Source: an uncultured Chloroflexota bacterium
GTDB taxonomy: Bacteria; Chloroflexota; Limnocylindria; Limnocylindrales; Limnocylindraceae
Assembly: GCA_903847005.1 (NCBI GenBank)
Contig: CAINCM010000008.1
Location: 1 to 5,885, forward strand
Reading direction: 5' to 3'
DNA length: 5,885 nucleotides
Position numbers and translations under genes: made by a program. Shown piece after piece: positions 1 through 5,885 of this stretch (its first letter is position 1; the number at the start of each line of letters is the position of its first letter). The notes beneath the pieces are model-generated. The model saw only the letters and a program-made list of their open reading frames with translations. It made no database searches and had not been told where the DNA came from.

Positions 1-1026
1 GCGATCCTCAGCCTGCGCAACGGTCGAACGCACTACACGTCGAACTACGGGACGCCCGAGCTGCGTGCTGCGATCGCCGACAAGATCTTCGAGCGCTCGG
101 GCGTGCGATACGACCCGGCAACCGAGATCGTCGTGACGATCGGGGCGTCTGAGGCGGTCGATCTTGCCATTCGCGGGACCATAAATCCGGGGGACGTCCT
201 CATCCTGCCGGAGCCCTCGTATGTCGCGTATCTTCCGGCCGTGATCTTTGCCGGTGGCGACGTGCGTGCCATCGCAACGAGCGCGGAGGAGGGGTGGCGC
301 CTGGATACGAGCGCCGTGCGGGCGGCGGCCGACGGTGCGAAGGCACTCTTCCTGGGCTACCCGGCGAATCCAACCGGCGCCACGCTCGATGAAGCGACGC
401 GCGCCGAGCTCGCGCGCATCGCGGTGGAACGCGATCTCCTCGTGATCAGCGACGAGATCTACGACCGTCTTGTGTACGAGGGACCAGAGCATCGCGCGAT
501 CTCGGCCTACCCGGGAATGAAAGAACGCACGATCTTGATCGGAGGTTTCTCGAAGTCATATGCGATGACGGGATGGCGCGTCGGATTCCTCTGCGCGCCC
601 GCGGCGATCATCGCCGGCCTCGTGAAGATCCACCAGTACGCGATCATGAGTGCGCCAACGCCATCGCAAGATGCCGCGCTCGAAGCGCTTCGGAACGGCG
701 AGACGGCACTTGAGGAGATGCGCGCGGCATATGCACGTCGGCGCAGCATCGTCCTGGAGGGACTCGCGGCCCTGAACCTTCCGACCGGCGCGCCGAAAGG
801 CGCCTTCTACGCATTCCCGGACATCTCGTCTCTCGGCATCAGCGACGAAACCTTCGCCGAGCGACTCCTGCAAGAGGAGCGGGTTGCGGTCGTGCCGGGC
901 TCCGCGTTCGGCGCGAGCGGGCGCGGTCACATTCGGATCTGCTATGCCGTTTCCGAGGAGAAGCTGCGTGAGGCGCTCGTTCGCATCGGGCGCTTTGTGG
1001 CATCGTTGAGGAGCGGCGCCGCATGA
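1..1026 (+). CDS. PLP-dependent class I/II aminotransferase, 5' end cut by window
   Basis: This probably transfers an amino group between an amino acid and a 2-oxo acid in the cytoplasm, using pyridoxal phosphate. The frame is open from base 1, so the true start lies upstream; the internal GTG at 103 is not a credible start because conserved family sequence (SNYGTPELR) precedes it. The window holds 341 residues, and about 45-60 N-terminal residues are probably missing from a 380-400 residue family. Counting from base 1, visible landmarks are the NPTG motif at 123-126, DEIYD at 151-155 (Asp for the PLP pyridine nitrogen, Tyr for the PLP oxygen), the Schiff-base lysine K185 within GFSKSYAMTGWRVGF, and Arg312 in GHIRICYA, expected to bind the substrate carboxylate. 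These place it in fold type I, near the aspartate/PatA-like (I-gamma) group. Substrate cannot be told from sequence; aspartate, alanine or aromatic amino acids are all possible. Its last four bases overlap the gatB start, so it is likely co-transcribed and coupled with gatB. Confidence 0.93.
   Translation, partial: AILSLRNGRTHYTSNYGTPELRAAIADKIFERSGVRYDPATEIVVTIGASEAVDLAIRGTINPGDVLILPEPSYVAYLPAVIFAGGDVRAIATSAEEGWRLDTSAVRAAADGAKALFLGYPANPTGATLDEATRAELARIAVERDLLVISDEIYDRLVYEGPEHRAISAYPGMKERTILIGGFSKSYAMTGWRVGFLCAPAAIIAGLVKIHQYAIMSAPTPSQDAALEALRNGETALEEMRAAYARRRSIVLEGLAALNLPTGAPKGAFYAFPDISSLGISDETFAERLLQEERVAVVPGSAFGASGRGHIRICYAVSEEKLREALVRIGRFVASLRSGAA
1008..1013 (+). promoter_or_regulatory. 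Ribosome binding site of gatB
   Basis: GAGGAG lies nine bases before the gatB ATG at 1023, inside the last codons of the upstream aminotransferase gene. It is a good Shine-Dalgarno match and supports this start. It contrasts with the dnaE, CoA-binding and 93-residue genes, which have no comparably strong site. Confidence 0.7.
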
Positions 1027-2456
1027 GCTGGGAGGCGGTGATCGGCATCGAGATCCACGTGCAGCTGCGCACCGCGACGAAGATGTTCTGTCCCTGCGCG
1101 ATCCCTGCGGAGGGTGACGCGCCGAACTCACGAACCTGCCCCACCTGTCTCGGCCTCCCCGGCGCGCTCCCGGTGCCGAATCGCGCCGCCATCGAGAAGG
1201 TACTCGCCGTAGGCGCCGCAATCGGTGCGTCGAGCCCGGCCACCACCCGCTGGGATCGGAAGAACTACTTCTACCCCGACCTTCCTAAGGGTTACCAGAT
1301 CAGCCAGCTCGATCTTCCGTTGGCCGAACACGGGAGCATTCCCGTCACCACAAGTGCGGGGGCGAGCACCGTGCGGATCCGTCGCGCGCATCTGGAAGAG
1401 GACACAGCCCGCCTCCGACATGAGAAGGGTGCCGATGGTGCGAGGGCGAGCCTCATCGACTACAACCGTTCCGGAGTCGCCCTCCTCGAGATCGTCACCG
1501 AGCCAGACATCCGCGACGGCGAGACGGCACGGCGCTACGCCGAGGAGCTGCGCCTGCTGTTGCGCACGATCGGAGCTGCCGACGCCGAGATGGAGAACGG
1601 GCAGATGAGGGTCGAGGCGAACATCTCGCTTCGACCTTCAAGCGACGCACCGTTCGGCACACGAGTCGAGGTCAAGAACATGAACTCGTTCCGCTCGGTG
1701 GAGCGGGCCATCGCCTTCGAGATCGCACGACAGGCAGAGGTGCTCGAAGCGGGTGGTGCCGTCACACAGGAGACGCGCGGATGGGACGAAGGGAGCGAGA
1801 CCACCTACACGATGCGCGCCAAGGAAGATTCGCACGACTACCGATACTTCCCGGAACCCGACCTCCCGCCGCTCCAGATTTCCCCGACATGGCTTGCCGA
1901 GATCGTCGCGACGCTTCCAGAGCTTCCGACGACACGTCGCACCCGATATGTCAGCGAACTTGGACTCACCGAATACGATGCGAGCGTCCTTGTCGCCGAA
2001 CCGCGCGCCGCTGCGCTCTTTGAGGCGTCACGCGCGGCCAAGGAGGAGCTGGATCCGAAGCTGCTCGCGAACTGGATCTGCGGCGAGTACCTGCGCGTGG
2101 CGAACGAGGGTGCCTCCGATCCCGATCCGGTCCAGTTCGCCGATCTGATCGCCGCAGTCGGCAGCAAGGAGATCAGCGGCACCACCGCGAAAGCGCTGTT
2201 TGCCGAGATGATCCTGACGCCGCTCAACGTCCGCGACGCGATCGTCTCGCGCGGTCTCGGGCAGATCAGCGACACCGGTGCGCTCGAGGGCATCGTTGCA
2301 GAGGTGATCGCAGCGAATCCGCAGGCGGTCGCCGACTGGAAGTCGGGGAAGGCGCAAGCAGTGAGCTACCTCGTCGGCCAGGCGATGAAGGCGAGCAAGG
2401 GGCGCGGCGACGCGGCGCTCCTCGGCACGATGATTCGCGAGGCACTCGACCGCTGA
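1023..2456 (+). CDS. gatB: Asp-tRNA(Asn)/Glu-tRNA(Gln) amidotransferase subunit B
   Basis: GatB is the tRNA-binding and kinase/transamidase subunit of GatCAB. The complex converts mischarged Asp-tRNA(Asn) and/or Glu-tRNA(Gln) to Asn- or Gln-tRNA, using ATP and ammonia delivered from GatA. The 477-residue length is typical. The start WEAVIGIEIHVQL is the family N-terminus, with E10 and H12 in the active-site strand. A four-cysteine zinc site is visible: C23 and C25, then C39 and C42 in TCPTCLGLPGALPVPN. Other signatures are LEEDT at 124-128, IDYNRSGVALLEIVTEPD, EVKNMNSFR, QETRGWDE and HDYRYFPEPDLPP from H271. The C-terminal ~150 residues are the helical linker plus YqeY-like tail, ending in the expected VSYLVGQAMKASKG stretch. 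The ATG overlaps the upstream aminotransferase stop as ATGA and has a good ribosome binding site. gatA and gatC are not in the window. Their absence here does not mean the genome lacks them. Confidence 0.98.
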   Translation: MSWEAVIGIEIHVQLRTATKMFCPCAIPAEGDAPNSRTCPTCLGLPGALPVPNRAAIEKVLAVGAAIGASSPATTRWDRKNYFYPDLPKGYQISQLDLPLAEHGSIPVTTSAGASTVRIRRAHLEEDTARLRHEKGADGARASLIDYNRSGVALLEIVTEPDIRDGETARRYAEELRLLLRTIGAADAEMENGQMRVEANISLRPSSDAPFGTRVEVKNMNSFRSVERAIAFEIARQAEVLEAGGAVTQETRGWDEGSETTYTMRAKEDSHDYRYFPEPDLPPLQISPTWLAEIVATLPELPTTRRTRYVSELGLTEYDASVLVAEPRAAALFEASRAAKEELDPKLLANWICGEYLRVANEGASDPDPVQFADLIAAVGSKEISGTTAKALFAEMILTPLNVRDAIVSRGLGQISDTGALEGIVAEVIAANPQAVADWKSGKAQAVSYLVGQAMKASKGRGDAALLGTMIREALDR

Positions 2457-2457
2457 A

Positions 2458-2739
2458 ATGCTCGACATCGTACGCATCCTCGCTGGGGCGCTCGGGCTGG
2501 CCGGCTTGGTGTATCTCGCGCGCCAGCTTCCGCCGTTGCTCACGGAGTATCAGCGCCATCAGGCGCGCGTTGGCGGCGCGAAGCGCTACAGCGAGTGGCG
2601 CGGTGTTCCTGGGGCTGGACCGGACACGCTCGATCGGCTCGAAGGTCAACTCATTGCTGCGCGGCTGAAGCGGCTCGCTGGCGTTGGCCTCGCCTCGATC
2701 GTCGGCATCGCGCTCGCGCTCTTTCCGCCGCTCCGATAG
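2458..2739 (+). CDS. Small two-segment membrane protein, family not recognised
   Basis: This 93-residue protein starts one base after the gatB stop (TGAAATG), which suggests reinitiation by ribosomes finishing gatB; no strong Shine-Dalgarno is visible, the nearest purine run (GAGG, 2439-2442) being 15 bases away. Two hydrophobic stretches are seen, at about residues 4-21 and 72-90. They flank a polar, net-positive central segment that includes TEYQRHQARVGGAKRYSEWR. By the positive-inside rule that loop probably faces the cytoplasm, with both termini outside. No signal-peptidase site, metal-binding motif or enzyme motif was found. I do not recognise the family and assign no function. Base composition and codon use match the neighbours, and the frame shows a sensible protein composition, so I take it as real. 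Its stop lies 15 bases from the stop of the convergent CoA-binding gene, and no convincing terminator hairpin fits in that gap. Confidence 0.72.
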   Translation: MLDIVRILAGALGLAGLVYLARQLPPLLTEYQRHQARVGGAKRYSEWRGVPGAGPDTLDRLEGQLIAARLKRLAGVGLASIVGIALALFPPLR

Positions 2740-2754
2740 CGAGGGCGACCCGGG

Positions 2755-3273
2755 CTAGATCTCAGGGCCGCGCACGCCGAGCCGCTGCACCTCGATCGCG
2801 GTACAGCGGTCCTGGACGAACGGAATGCCAGCCTCTGCGGCGAGTGCCGCCGCGTCGGGATTGATGATGCCGAGTTGCAACCAGATCGCACCCGCACCGA
2901 CGGCGATCGCTTCCCGGGTTACGTCAACGCAGTCATCTGGGCGACGAAAGACATCGACGAGGTCGATGCGCTGACCCGTGGGGAGCGATGCGGCGGCGCT
3001 GGCAAGGGTCGGATAGCAGGGGAGTCCTGCAACCCCTTCCGCCAGCGCGCCTGAGGCTGGGTTGACGGGAAGGATCTGCCACCCGCGAGCCTGCAACGAA
3101 CGGAGGACGCCGTGGGAGGGTCGGTCGGGCTTCGGGGATGCCCCGACGATGGCGATCGTTCGGCTGCTGCAGAGCAGGGCTCGAATCTGCTCATCGGTGA
3201 GCTGCGGGGCCTCGCCGCCCCCCTCGGCTGCATCGATCGCCGCCCTGATCCTCGCTCGCTCCCGCTCGTCCAT
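2755..3273 (-). CDS. CoA-binding (YccU-like, CoA_binding_2) domain protein
   Basis: A 172-residue cytoplasmic protein with a Rossmann-type fold of the small CoA-binding family related to the succinyl-CoA synthetase alpha N-domain. Family signatures are clear: TIAIVGASPKPDRPSHGV (39-56, nucleotide/CoA loop), ILPVNP (67-72), IDLVDVFRRPDD (103-114), GAIWLQLGIIN (128-138) and GIPFVQDRCTAIE (149-161). No grasp domain or catalytic phosphohistidine region follows, so it is not a synthetase. Physiological role and ligand are poorly known for the family, and none is inferred here. The family usually begins near LTDEQIRALL (25-34). This copy adds about 24 charged residues (MDERERARIRAAIDAAEGGG) before that point. 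No in-frame ATG or GTG lies closer to the domain, so the ATG at 3273 is the best start. The gene is convergent with the gatB run and divergent from dnaE. Confidence 0.92.
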   Translation of the reverse strand: MDERERARIRAAIDAAEGGGEAPQLTDEQIRALLCSSRTIAIVGASPKPDRPSHGVLRSLQARGWQILPVNPASGALAEGVAGLPCYPTLASAAASLPTGQRIDLVDVFRRPDDCVDVTREAIAVGAGAIWLQLGIINPDAAALAAEAGIPFVQDRCTAIEVQRLGVRGPEI

Positions 3274-3279
3274 GGGCTA

Positions 3280-3285
3280 ATCCTA
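3280..3285 (-). promoter_or_regulatory. Candidate -10 element, possibly leaderless, of the CoA-binding gene
   Basis: Read on the - strand this is TAGGAT, matching the TANNNT -10 pattern. It ends exactly six bases before the ATG, so transcription would start at or next to the start codon. No TTGACA-like -35 is seen at normal spacing. The AGGA within the hexamer sits seven bases from the ATG and could instead be a weak Shine-Dalgarno site, so this call is uncertain. Confidence 0.4.
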
Positions 3286-3294
3286 CGCGCTCGG

Positions 3295-3300
3295 TAGACT
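3295..3300 (+). promoter_or_regulatory. Candidate -10 element, probably leaderless, of dnaE
   Basis: TAGACT matches TANNNT and is followed by six C bases and then the dnaE GTG at 3307, so the transcript would begin at the GTG. The bases before GTG contain no purine-rich Shine-Dalgarno site, which favours a leaderless mRNA over a led one. The TAG of this hexamer is also the last in-frame stop upstream of dnaE, which bounds the possible start. No good -35 match is seen; bases 3272-3277 read ATGGGC. Confidence 0.5.
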
Positions 3301-3306
3301 CCCCCC

Positions 3307-5885
3307 GTGAGCAAGCAGCACGACTTCACCCATCTTCACGTCCACACCGAATACAGCCTGCTCGACGGCATGAGCAAGATCGATGCGCTGAAGGACGAAA
3401 CTAAGGCGCTCGGAATGGACTCGATCGCGATCACCGATCACGGCGCGCTCTACGGGACGGTTCAGTTTGTCCAGTCGGCCACCAAGCGCGGGATCAAGCC
3501 GATCATCGGCGTGGAGACCTACGTGGCTCGCCGAGGCATGTCGGACAAAGAGGGGAAGGCGGATCAGCAACCGTTCCACCTCGTTCTCCTTGCCACGAGT
3601 GCCACGGGATATCGCAATCTCTGTCGGCTGGTCACCGACGCACACCTTGATGGCATGTACTACAAGCCCCGCATCGACCTCGAACATCTGTCGCGATACT
3701 CGGCTGGTCTGATCGGACTCTCCGGCTGCCTCAACGGTGAGATTGCGCGTGCCCTCGAGGTCGATGATTGGCAACATGCGCGCAACCTTGCAGGACGGTA
3801 CGGGGAGATCTTCGGCAAGGATCGCTTCTACCTTGAGGTGCAGGACCATGGTCTCCCCGAGCAGCGGCGGCTCAACGAGCAGCTCTTCAGGCTTGCGCCC
3901 GAGACAGGACTCCCGCTGGTGCTCACGAACGACCTCCACTACGTGAAGGCGAAGCAGCAAGAGGCGCACGATGTCCTTCTCTGCATCGGCACCGCGAGCA
4001 ACCTGGAGACCCCGGGCCGCATGCGGTTCAACAGCGGGGAGTTCTACCTCAAGTCGCCTGGACAGATGGCGTCGCTCTTCCCTGATCGTCCCGAATTGCT
4101 GCGCAACACGCGGGTGATCAGCGACGCCGTCGATTTCAAACTCCCCCTGGGCCAACCGCGGATGCCCGACGTCGACGTTCCGAAGGGGGAGAGTGTCGAC
4201 AGCTGGCTCCGGAAAGAGGCGGAGCGAGGGCTTGCCCGCCGTTACGGAACGGTATCTACGGCGGCTCGCGACCGCATGGAGTACGAGCTAGGGGTGATCC
4301 TCAAGATGGGCTACGGCGCCTACTTTCTCATCGTGGCCGACTTCGTTCGTTTTGCCCGAGAACAGGGGATTGCCACGACATGCCGGGGGAGCGCACCGGG
4401 ATCGATCGTCACCTACGCACTCGGGATCACGCCGGTTGACCCGCTTCACTACGACCTCCCGTTCGAACGCTTCCTGAACGAGGACCGCGTCACGATGCCG
4501 GATATCGACATCGACTTCGAGGATGGTCGACGTGAAGAGGTGATTCGCTACGTTGCGCAGAAGTACGGCGAGAGTCACGTGGCGCAGATCATCACCTTCG
4601 GCACGATGGCGGCACGAGCCGCAATCCGAGATGTGGGACGGGTCCTGGGGAAGAGCTACGGAGATGTCGACCGCCTCGCGAAGGCTGTTCCAGAGAAGCT
4701 CGGGACGACGCTCGCCCAGGCGCGCAAGGATCAGGAGTTCCGGTCGCTCGCGGAGAGTCCCGACTACGCAGCAGTCGTCGGGCTCGCAGAACAGCTCGAA
4801 GGGGTGGTGCGAAACGCGTCGACGCACGCCGCCGGCGTCGTGATCAGCCGCGAGCCGCTCACGGAGATCATGGCCCTGCAGCGCGCAACGAACTCAGACG
4901 GCGTGATGACGCAGATCGAGATGCACGGGGTGGAGGCCCTTGGCCTCTTGAAGTTCGACTTCCTCGGACTTGCCAACCTCACCATCCTCCGCACCGCCGT
5001 CGACCGCATCAAGGCGACCTACGGCGTGGAGATCGACCTCGAGAAGATCCCGCTCGATGATGCGAAGACGTTCGCGCTCTTGGCCTCCGGTGAGACGAGC
5101 GGCATCTTCCAGCTGGAGTCGGCGGGGATGCGCCGCTATATCAAGGAGCTGCGGCCAACAAGCGTATTCGACCTGGCTGCGATGGTCGCGCTCTATCGTC
5201 CCGGCCCAATGGCGAACATCCCCTCGTACATTCGACGCAAACACGGAACCGAGGCGGTGACGTATCTTCACCCGCTCCTCGAGCCGTTCCTGAAGCGCAC
5301 CTACGGCGTGTTCGTCTATCAAGAGGACATCATGGCAGCCGCCTCCGCACTCGGCGGCTTCTCTGGACCGAAGGCCGACACGCTCGGCTATGCCGTGCGC
5401 AAGAAGAAGGAGGAGGTGCTCGCAGGCCTGAAGCAAGAGTTCATCTCGAGTGCGGCGCAGCGCGGCGTCGCCCCAAGCGTCATCGACCAGGTCTTCCAGG
5501 CGTTCGAACCGTTTGCAAACTATGGGTTCAACAAGGCTCACGCAACCTGCTACGGCCTGATCGCATATCAGACGGCGTACCTGAAGGCGAACTACACCGT
5601 TGAATACATGACGAGCGTGCTGAACGCGTTCCGAAACAAAGAGGACAAGGTCGCAACAGCGATTGCGGAGTGCCGCAGACTCGGCATTGCGATCCTCCCC
5701 CCTGATGTCGAGCACTCGCAGCTCGACTTCGAGCCAGAGGGCGGTGCGATCCGGTTCGGCCTCCTCGCGGTCAAGAATGTCGGAGCTGGCGCGGCAGAGT
5801 CCATCGTGGCGGCGCGTTCGCGCGATGGCGAGTTCCGGAATCTGCAAGATCTTTGCGAACGGATCGATCTTCGACTCGCAAACAA
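3307..5885 (+). CDS. dnaE: DNA polymerase III alpha subunit, 3' end cut by window
   Basis: This is the catalytic subunit of the replicative polymerase. The window holds 859 codons of an expected 1,150-1,200. GTG 3307 is chosen because an in-frame stop (3295-3297) lies just upstream and the next ATG (3370) would remove the PHP motif HLHVHTEYS. Domains in order: PHP (about 1-275), palm, thumb, fingers, and the start of the helix-hairpin-helix region (FGLLAVKNVG near the end). The clamp-binding motif, OB fold and tau-binding tail lie beyond the edge. Catalytic aspartates are D399 and D401 in MPDIDIDF and D551 in KFDFLGL. Primer/nucleotide-side motifs are RGSAPGS (360-366), YRPGPM (630-635), K699-K701 and YGFNKAH (739-745). 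The PHP ligand positions H11, H13, D20, H45, E70, H91, C141, D209 and H211 are all filled, so proofreading activity is plausible. PHP at the N-terminus, with no DEDD exonuclease insert, gives DnaE rather than PolC. It could be a DnaE paralogue, but DnaE1 fits best. Confidence 0.97.
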   Translation, partial: MSKQHDFTHLHVHTEYSLLDGMSKIDALKDETKALGMDSIAITDHGALYGTVQFVQSATKRGIKPIIGVETYVARRGMSDKEGKADQQPFHLVLLATSATGYRNLCRLVTDAHLDGMYYKPRIDLEHLSRYSAGLIGLSGCLNGEIARALEVDDWQHARNLAGRYGEIFGKDRFYLEVQDHGLPEQRRLNEQLFRLAPETGLPLVLTNDLHYVKAKQQEAHDVLLCIGTASNLETPGRMRFNSGEFYLKSPGQMASLFPDRPELLRNTRVISDAVDFKLPLGQPRMPDVDVPKGESVDSWLRKEAERGLARRYGTVSTAARDRMEYELGVILKMGYGAYFLIVADFVRFAREQGIATTCRGSAPGSIVTYALGITPVDPLHYDLPFERFLNEDRVTMPDIDIDFEDGRREEVIRYVAQKYGESHVAQIITFGTMAARAAIRDVGRVLGKSYGDVDRLAKAVPEKLGTTLAQARKDQEFRSLAESPDYAAVVGLAEQLEGVVRNASTHAAGVVISREPLTEIMALQRATNSDGVMTQIEMHGVEALGLLKFDFLGLANLTILRTAVDRIKATYGVEIDLEKIPLDDAKTFALLASGETSGIFQLESAGMRRYIKELRPTSVFDLAAMVALYRPGPMANIPSYIRRKHGTEAVTYLHPLLEPFLKRTYGVFVYQEDIMAAASALGGFSGPKADTLGYAVRKKKEEVLAGLKQEFISSAAQRGVAPSVIDQVFQAFEPFANYGFNKAHATCYGLIAYQTAYLKANYTVEYMTSVLNAFRNKEDKVATAIAECRRLGIAILPPDVEHSQLDFEPEGGAIRFGLLAVKNVGAGAAESIVAARSRDGEFRNLQDLCERIDLRLAN

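Noticed and set aside
556..1221. 221-codon Arg-rich - strand frame across the aminotransferase/gatB junction
   Set aside because: Arg-rich, low-complexity composition typical of out-of-frame GC-rich DNA, and it spans two well-supported genes on the other strand.
2722..2775. Possible bidirectional terminator between the convergent genes
   Set aside because: Only a 4-base stem (CGCT/AGCG at the end of the 93-residue gene) and short GC palindromes are seen, with no T-tract on either side.
3283..4155. Long open frame of 290 codons on the - strand opposite dnaE
   Set aside because: It is a shadow of dnaE. The + strand frame from 3307 carries unmistakable PHP motifs, while the antisense product matches no family I know and also overlaps the intergenic promoter region.
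4288..4827. 179-codon - strand frame opposite the dnaE palm
   Set aside because: Antisense shadow; the + strand here encodes RGSAPGS and the MPDIDIDF catalytic motif.
4894..5847. 317-codon - strand frame opposite the dnaE fingers
   Set aside because: High-GC codon bias keeps this antisense frame open. The + strand encodes KFDFLGL, YRPGPM and YGFNKAH without a break.
1..5885. An undescribed multi-gene system, CRISPR array, mobile element or RNA gene
   Set aside because: Nearly all bases are covered by housekeeping genes in intact frames. No direct repeat array, terminal inverted repeat, transposase, tRNA-like fold or foreign-composition block was seen.

Overview
This window is a compact, GC-rich bacterial housekeeping segment with little non-coding DNA. 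By eye the G+C is above 60%, with strong G/C preference at third codon positions. It holds five protein genes, two of them cut by the window edges. No tRNA, rRNA, mobile element, CRISPR array or defence-type system was seen. The DnaE wording (a CRGSAPGS loop, an ADTLGYAVRKKK stretch, an RNASTHAAG segment), the aminotransferase type and the 4-Cys GatB suggest Chloroflexota, perhaps a Limnocylindria-like lineage. A high-GC actinobacterial lineage such as Thermoleophilia is the alternative. This placement is from memory of family sequences and is tentative.

Left half, + strand (1-2739): a tight three-gene run. A class I/II PLP-dependent aminotransferase, missing its N-terminus at the window edge, overlaps gatB by the four bases ATGA. 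gatB encodes subunit B of the Asp-tRNA(Asn)/Glu-tRNA(Gln) amidotransferase and is followed, one base after its stop, by a 93-residue protein with two predicted membrane segments and no recognised family. The spacing suggests one transcript with translational coupling.

Middle, - strand (2755-3273): a CoA-binding (Rossmann-type, YccU-like) domain protein, convergent with the gatB run across a 15-base gap and divergent from dnaE.

Right, + strand (3307 to beyond the window): the first 859 codons of dnaE, the replicative DNA polymerase III alpha subunit. It starts at GTG 3307, has all three catalytic aspartates, and has a PHP domain with a complete set of metal-ligand positions, as expected for alpha subunits with built-in proofreading. 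The antisense strand of dnaE is also widely open, but those frames are shadows.

The most interesting non-coding detail is the 33-base gap between the divergent CoA-binding gene and dnaE. On each strand a TANNNT hexamer ends exactly six bases before the start codon, the layout expected for leaderless mRNAs. I found no sign of an undescribed multi-gene system.
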